Below, one piece after another: positions 58,971-64,000 of a stretch of 64,000 bases of DNA. Positions within the stretch are counted from its first letter, which is position 1. Every line of letters begins with the position of its first letter. This DNA comes from DASVWH01 sp036389715. GTDB lineage: Bacteria > Acidobacteriota > Blastocatellia > Pyrinomonadales > Pyrinomonadaceae. A program made the translations under genes and the position numbers. The notes below the pieces were generated by a model. It was not told where the DNA came from. It made no database searches and saw only the letters and a list, made by a program, of their open reading frames with translations. The stretch is from assembly GCA_036389715.1 (NCBI GenBank), contig DASVWH010000091.1, forward strand, positions 1 to 64,000, written 5' to 3'.

Positions 58971-60509
58971 TCAAGCAATCGAATCCATCAATATCGCTTC
59001 GATGCGAGCGGCTATCTCGCGGGCGCGTTCCAGCAGGTCTCGGGCGCGTGAGCGATGCTCCGAAGTGAACTCTTCGTCTTCGATCTCGGCCGTGTTGACC
59101 AGCACGTTATAGCGCGCGGAGGCAACCGCCGCGAGCGACAATTGCGCGCCCGTCGCGGCGTCGGAGATGGCGTTCGGATTGCCTATCTCGGAGAGCGTTT
59201 CGAGCAGCTCCAGGACCTGCACGGCGACGCCTGCGACCTCCAGCGGAACCGTCGCCGCGCCCTTCAAGGCCTCTTCGAGACGGTTGGCCCGCTCGATTCT
59301 TTCGTCCTCGGTCGAGCGCGCCATCCGGCGGGCCTGCATCACGCGCTCGAAGCTGGCGGCGTCTTCGGTCGAAGCGCGGGCCAGGCGGGCGCGCATGGGC
59401 CTCAGCTCCGCCAGCGTCTCGCGGACCTCGCTCTCAACGTCGGCATACTTTTCGCGCCCGGCCGTGAGGCCCGCGATCATCTCTCCGAGGGCCGCGCCGA
59501 GGGCCGCCGCGTGCGCCGCGGCAGCGCCGCCGCCGGGGGCCGGTTTGCCGCTGGCCACTTCCGCGACGAAATCCTTGACCGTCTCTCTCTCGCCCTTACC
59601 CTTGAAGGCCGCCTCGATGCGATTTTCGAGGACGAGCCCGGGCGCGAAGTTTTCGAGCCGCAGGAAATATTCGGCCGCCGCGTCGAGCGCAGCCTGCGGC
59701 ACTAAGCCGACGATCTCGCTGCCCGCCACGCCGACGCCGTAACGCTCCGCTTCGCGCCGCACGGCCTCGAAGGCATGGTGAAGCTGCGTCTTCTCGTAAT
59801 CAACGAGGTTCATGGAGACCTGCACGATGCCGCGCGATTCGAGCCTGAAGCCGAGCGCCTTGAGGTAGCGCAAGCCGCCGTCGCGGCCGCGGACGGCGCG
59901 CGCTATCTGGCGTGCGACCGTGATGTCGTCCGAGTGCAGGTTGACGTTGTAAGCGATGAGGAAGGGACGCGCGCCGACGATGCACGCGCCCGCGCTCGGG
60001 TGCAGCCGCGCCTCGCCCAGGTCTGGAGCGCGTCCGAGCGCCGGGTCGCCCAGTTCTTTGTGCAACTGCTCGAAGCCGCGCCGCCGCACGTTTTCCAGGT
60101 TCGCGCGGTCGGGCTTGAGCGCCGCGCGCTCGTAAAAGTAGACGGGAATCCCCAGCTCACCGGCGATGCGCTCTCCGGCCAGGTGCGCGATGCGGACGCA
60201 GTCTTCCATCGTCACGCCGCGCACGGGAATGAAGGGCAGCACGTCGGTCGCGCCGACGCGCGGATGCTCTCCGGCGTGCTCGCGCAGGTCAATCAACCTG
60301 GCGGCCAGCTCGACGACGCGCAGCGCGGCCTCGACGACGACCTCCGCGTCGGCGACAAACGTGATGACGGAGCGGTTATGGTCTGCGTCCAGGTGCATGT
60401 CGAGCACGACCGCGCCTTCGACCGATTCGATGACCTGCGCCAGCCGCTCGATGGTCTCGGCCTTGCGGCCCTCGCTAAAGTTTGGTACACACTCAATCAG
60501 ACGAGTCAT
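58971..60509 (-). CDS. ftcD: Bifunctional glutamate formiminotransferase/formiminotetrahydrofolate cyclodeaminase
   Basis: 512 residues, close to FTCD. The N-terminal formiminotransferase carries LIECVPNFSEGRKAETI at its start, VLDMHLDADHNRSVITFV, and the pocket segment AHLAGERIAGELGIPVYFYE. The C-terminal cyclodeaminase has VKDFVAEVASGKPAPGGGAA and AALGEMIAGLTAGREKYADV, then a helical bundle. It moves a formimino group from formiminoglutamate to tetrahydrofolate and closes the ring, linking histidine breakdown to one-carbon units. ATG at 60509 starts the enzyme exactly at the family N-terminus; the frame upstream to 60716 overlaps another gene and is rejected. Confidence 0.93.
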   Translation of the reverse strand: MTRLIECVPNFSEGRKAETIERLAQVIESVEGAVVLDMHLDADHNRSVITFVADAEVVVEAALRVVELAARLIDLREHAGEHPRVGATDVLPFIPVRGVTMEDCVRIAHLAGERIAGELGIPVYFYERAALKPDRANLENVRRRGFEQLHKELGDPALGRAPDLGEARLHPSAGACIVGARPFLIAYNVNLHSDDITVARQIARAVRGRDGGLRYLKALGFRLESRGIVQVSMNLVDYEKTQLHHAFEAVRREAERYGVGVAGSEIVGLVPQAALDAAAEYFLRLENFAPGLVLENRIEAAFKGKGERETVKDFVAEVASGKPAPGGGAAAAHAAALGAALGEMIAGLTAGREKYADVESEVRETLAELRPMRARLARASTEDAASFERVMQARRMARSTEDERIERANRLEEALKGAATVPLEVAGVAVQVLELLETLSEIGNPNAISDAATGAQLSLAAVASARYNVLVNTAEIEDEEFTSEHRSRARDLLERAREIAARIEAILMDSIA

Positions 60510-60638
60510 AAGTCTGGAAGCCCGGAGCCGAGAAGTTAAAAGCCTAAGGACGAGACCGATATTAACACCGGGCGGCCCGTTTGCGCTTTTGCTTTTGGGC
60601 CGCAGGACTTTCGGGTTAAGCAGACTCGCACCGACCCT

Positions 60639-61619
60639 ATGCCATCCGACCGCTTTATCACCGAACGCAAGAGCGCCTGGCAGCGGCTGGAAGACCTGCT
60701 CAAGCTGCTGGACCATTCATCGCTGCGCCGCCTGCGCCGCGAAGAGGTGCGCGAGCTGGGGCGAATCTACCGCCGCACGGCCTCGGACCTGGCGATTGCG
60801 CGCGCGGAATCGCGCGACCCGCGCCTCGTCAACTATCTCAACAGCCTCGTCATTCGCGCTCATGGCCGCATCTACAGGGCAGACGCGCAGGGCGGGCGGC
60901 GGCTGCGTGAGTTCTTCACCAGAACCTTTCCGCAGACGTTTCGCCGCACCTGGCGCTACACGGCGCTTGCCTTTCTGACCTTCCTCGTCTGCGGCGTGAT
61001 AGCTTACATAGGCACTTCGCGCGACCCCGAATTTTCCGGCTTCGCGGGCATTGATCCCGGCTTTCGCTACGTCATCGGCCAGCGCGTGCATTGGTGGGAG
61101 AGATTGAACAGCTTCAGCCAGGTCGGCTCGGCCGGAATCATGGCCAATAATATCTGGGTGATGTTTCAGGCTTTTGCGCTCGGCGCAATGTTCGGCGTCG
61201 GGACGCTTTACGTAATGATCTTCAACGGGGCAATGGTCGGCGCGGTGCTGGCGCTGACGCACAAGGCCGGGTTCAGCTTCGACCTCATCACGTTCATGGT
61301 CGGGCACGGCGTGATCGAGCTTTCCTGCATCTTCCTGGCGGGAGGGGCCGGGCTGTTAATCGGCAGCGCGCTGCTGTTGCCGGGCGACCTCTCGCGCGCC
61401 GATGCCCTGAAGACGCGCGGGCTCGAAGCCGTCAGAATAATTGCGGGCTGCGTCCCGGTGCTCGTCGTGGCGGGCATCATCGAAGGCTTTATCTCGCCCG
61501 CCGCCGTGAGCCCCGTCATCAAGTTCGGCATCGGCATCGGCACGGGCCTCGCGCTCTACGGGTATCTCTTTCTGGCGGGCAGGGATGCCGTGGGAAAAGG
61601 GCGGGAGATGCCTCTTTAA
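60639..61619 (+). CDS. SpoIIM/DUF95-family membrane protein
   Basis: 326 residues. The soluble N-terminus (RLEDLLKLLDHSSLRRL, ELGRIYRRTASDLAIARAES) precedes several membrane helices (ALAFLTFLVCGVIAYIGTS, IWVMFQAFALGAMFGVGTLY, MVGAVLALTHKAGFSFDLI, GHGVIELSCIFLAGGAGLLI). This is the stage II sporulation protein M family. Outside sporulating species it commonly appears with MoxR, DUF58 and RDD genes, as here. Sporulation is therefore not implied. It is divergent from ftcD and convergent with DUF58. Confidence 0.85.
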   Translation: MPSDRFITERKSAWQRLEDLLKLLDHSSLRRLRREEVRELGRIYRRTASDLAIARAESRDPRLVNYLNSLVIRAHGRIYRADAQGGRRLREFFTRTFPQTFRRTWRYTALAFLTFLVCGVIAYIGTSRDPEFSGFAGIDPGFRYVIGQRVHWWERLNSFSQVGSAGIMANNIWVMFQAFALGAMFGVGTLYVMIFNGAMVGAVLALTHKAGFSFDLITFMVGHGVIELSCIFLAGGAGLLIGSALLLPGDLSRADALKTRGLEAVRIIAGCVPVLVVAGIIEGFISPAAVSPVIKFGIGIGTGLALYGYLFLAGRDAVGKGREMPL

Positions 61620-61726
61620 CAGGCTCGCTTAACCGGCTCGATTCGTTCCTGCCGCGCCGTTAGCCGCCGAAACTTTCCGTCCTCTTTCTGCTCGTTCCCT
61701 TCCCGGCCGTCCCTTTTCGTCGCAGC

Positions 61727-63046
61727 TTAAAGCAGGCCGCGCTCCTTGACGCGGAGGTAGGTTTCGAGCAGCGCGGGCGTGAGCGCGGCGGCGGTCACGT
61801 CCAGGGCCAGGCCGCCCTGTGATTCGACGAGCCGTAGCGCGGCCTCGCGTTGATGCACAATCTCTTCGGCGACGGATTGGATGAAGAGTTCGTTGACGGC
61901 GGCGGGCGCGTCTCGAATGGCGGCTTTCAGGTCGCGGTCTCCGATGGTGACGACGAGCGGGAGATGGCGCGGGCGCAGGAGCTTGAGAGAAGTCAGCAGG
62001 TCGCGCGAGCCCTCTTCGTCAACGAGGTCGGTCAGGACGACGACCAGCGCCCGGCGTTTGCAGTTAGCGGCGATGAACTGGAAGGCGCGCGCGTAAGAAG
62101 GCTCGATCATCTCGGGCTCGACGGCGTGCAGGGCTTCGAGCGTGGCGTCCAGATGCTCGACGCCGCGCTTAGGCGGCAGGTAGGTCTTGATTTGACGGCT
62201 GAAGACGACCAGGCCCGCGTTGTCGCCGCCGCGCGCCGCCGCCGACATCAGCGAGAGCGCCGCGTGAATCGCCAGGTCAAGCTTCGTCTCGCGCTCGATG
62301 CGTGCCGTCATCAATCGCCCGGCGTCGAGCGCGATGATGATGGTCTGATCGCGCTCGGTCTGGTACTGGCGCGTGACGAGTTTGCCGCGCCGCGCCGTCG
62401 CCGTCCAGGAGACGTGCCGCAGCTCGTCGCCGCGGACGTACTCGCGCAGGGATTCAAACTCGCGCCCCTCGCCGCGCCAGGACGTTCTGCGGTGCGAGGC
62501 CACCAGCGAGCGCGCGCCGAGAGCCTTCAGCTCGGCTTCGCGCGCGCGCCGCATGTTCGGGTAGACCTTGACCGAAACAGGCTCTCCCGTGCGTGCCTGA
62601 CACCAGGCCAGCCGCAGCCGCGACAGATACCGGACGGCAGTTTGCCCGAACTCGAAGCGCCCGCGTCTGGGCGGCGTTAAGCCGTAGACGAGCGTTGCCG
62701 CCGTTCCGGCTTCGACCCGAACGCGCGCCTCTCGACGGAGCGCGAGGTTCATTTCCGGCGGGTACTCGTCCTTGACGACGAGCGTCACGGCGCGCGCCGA
62801 ATCATTCGAGACCTTAACGCGCACTTCCGCCTCGGCCCCGACGGCAAAGCGCCCGCCGAACTCCCGCTCGACTCGCAGGCCCGCGGGCCAGCGACTCCAG
62901 CGCCAGTCGAAGAGCACGGCCAGCAGCAACGCCGCGTCATACAGCAGTACCGCCGAGCGCAGCCCCGGCCGCTGCCACGAAAGCGACAACGGCACGAAGC
63001 CGAGCCCCAGTAAAAAATAGAAGAGATTGCTGAAAACGAAGAGCAT
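61727..63046 (-). CDS. DUF58-domain protein, partner of MoxR
   Basis: About 439 residues. Two N-terminal membrane helices (FYFLLGLGFVPLSL, AVLLYDAALLLAVLFDW) are followed by an immunoglobulin-like region, and then the DUF58 core: EFESLREYVRGDELRHVSW, TARRGKLVTRQYQTERDQT and IIALDAGRLM. A VWA-like fold with RALVVVLTDLVDEEGSRDL completes it. It probably works with the MoxR ATPase encoded just upstream. The ATG at 63046 is chosen; a TTG at 63055 is possible. A heptamer repeat lies directly ahead of its start, inside the putative operon. Confidence 0.85.
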   Translation of the reverse strand: MLFVFSNLFYFLLGLGFVPLSLSWQRPGLRSAVLLYDAALLLAVLFDWRWSRWPAGLRVEREFGGRFAVGAEAEVRVKVSNDSARAVTLVVKDEYPPEMNLALRREARVRVEAGTAATLVYGLTPPRRGRFEFGQTAVRYLSRLRLAWCQARTGEPVSVKVYPNMRRAREAELKALGARSLVASHRRTSWRGEGREFESLREYVRGDELRHVSWTATARRGKLVTRQYQTERDQTIIIALDAGRLMTARIERETKLDLAIHAALSLMSAAARGGDNAGLVVFSRQIKTYLPPKRGVEHLDATLEALHAVEPEMIEPSYARAFQFIAANCKRRALVVVLTDLVDEEGSRDLLTSLKLLRPRHLPLVVTIGDRDLKAAIRDAPAAVNELFIQSVAEEIVHQREAALRLVESQGGLALDVTAAALTPALLETYLRVKERGLL

Positions 63047-63055
63047 TTCAATCAA

Positions 63056-63173
63056 GGGTGAAGGGTGAATAGTAAATGGTAAATCGTCAATCGTGAATAG
63101 ATAAAAGCAACTGATTTGAGAGTAAGCCGCTCGCCTTTCTATTTACGATTCACTATTTACGATTTACTACTCC

Positions 63174-63176
<3 letters not shown>
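63056..63176. repeat. Heptamer-phased inverted repeat (unit TAGTAAA/TCGTGAA)
   Basis: The left arm (63056-63104) is GGGTGAA twice, TAGTAAA, TGGTAAA, TCGTCAA, TCGTGAA, TAGATAA. The right arm (about 63136-63176) is its reverse complement in 7-bp phase and runs into the stop codon of the moxR gene. It sits between two same-strand genes that are normally one operon. Confidence 0.85.

Positions 63177-64000
<824 letters not shown>

Noticed and set aside
60510..60716. N-terminal extension of the FTCD gene
   Set aside because: The extra residues have no homology, overlap the start of the divergent SpoIIM-like gene, and the family N-terminus begins exactly at 60509.
60639..61619. Evidence that the organism forms endospores (SpoIIM-like gene)
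   Set aside because: The family is widespread in non-sporulating bacteria beside MoxR and DUF58 genes, as found here.

Overview
The window looks like a chromosomal segment of a GC-rich (about 65%) Gram-negative bacterium, most likely an Acidobacteriota member near Blastocatellia/Pyrinomonadaceae. This is inferred from gene content: an Oar-type TonB receptor with an N-terminal carboxypeptidase-regulatory domain, a VWA protein of the acidobacterial secreted type, a fused M16 peptidase, a bifunctional FTCD, and many secreted BNR-repeat and thioredoxin-like proteins. No rRNA, tRNA, CRISPR array, prophage or transposase was seen.

Bases 1-508 hold the end of a secreted beta-helix protein closed by a hairpin. 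Bases 842-19672 form one long plus-strand surface-polysaccharide locus: a Wzm/Wzt ABC exporter whose ATPase carries a C-terminal carbohydrate-recognition extension, five glycosyltransferases (two GT2, three GT4), an FdtA/FdtB-like pair for a 3-amino-3,6-dideoxyhexose, a NeuD/PglD-like acyltransferase, a FemAB/GNAT-like transferase, a PhyH oxygenase, a glycosidase-like beta-propeller and five methyltransferases. The picture is a heavily methylated and acylated glycan, assembled in the cytoplasm, perhaps capped, then exported.

Bases 19.8-27.2 kb carry a VWA protein, a circularly permuted ATP-grasp protein, an overlapping DnaQ-like exonuclease/PilZ pair and a large M16 peptidase. Bases 27.4-40.7 kb combine a His/Cys-rich membrane protein, a TonB receptor, a BNR lipoprotein with a CPCC motif, several thioredoxin-fold proteins, a PepSY protein and a CcdA-TlpA fusion, interrupted by isocitrate dehydrogenase and a ThiO-like oxidase. 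This may be an envelope metal/redox region (inference). Bases 40.8-47.0 kb are mostly housekeeping or stress genes (DHH, Xaa-Pro aminopeptidase, aldehyde dehydrogenase, DsbA-like).

Bases 47.2-58.5 kb are rich in secreted proteins: an EXORDIUM-like protein, an M43 metalloprotease, a subtilisin with a C-terminal domain and a BNR protein. A rhodanese here is interrupted by an in-frame TGA exactly where the YCxCPxE rhodanese subfamily has a Cys. A SECIS-like hairpin follows, so it is a candidate selenoprotein. Bases 59-64 kb hold FTCD, a SpoIIM-like protein, a DUF58 protein and a MoxR ATPase cut by the window end.

Many intergenic gaps contain tandem repeats. At least six carry two inverted arms built from 7-bp units whose sequence differs between loci, and others carry 16-, 17- or 18-bp tandem repeats. 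These heptamer-phased hairpins and the TGA-containing rhodanese are the most unusual features of the window.
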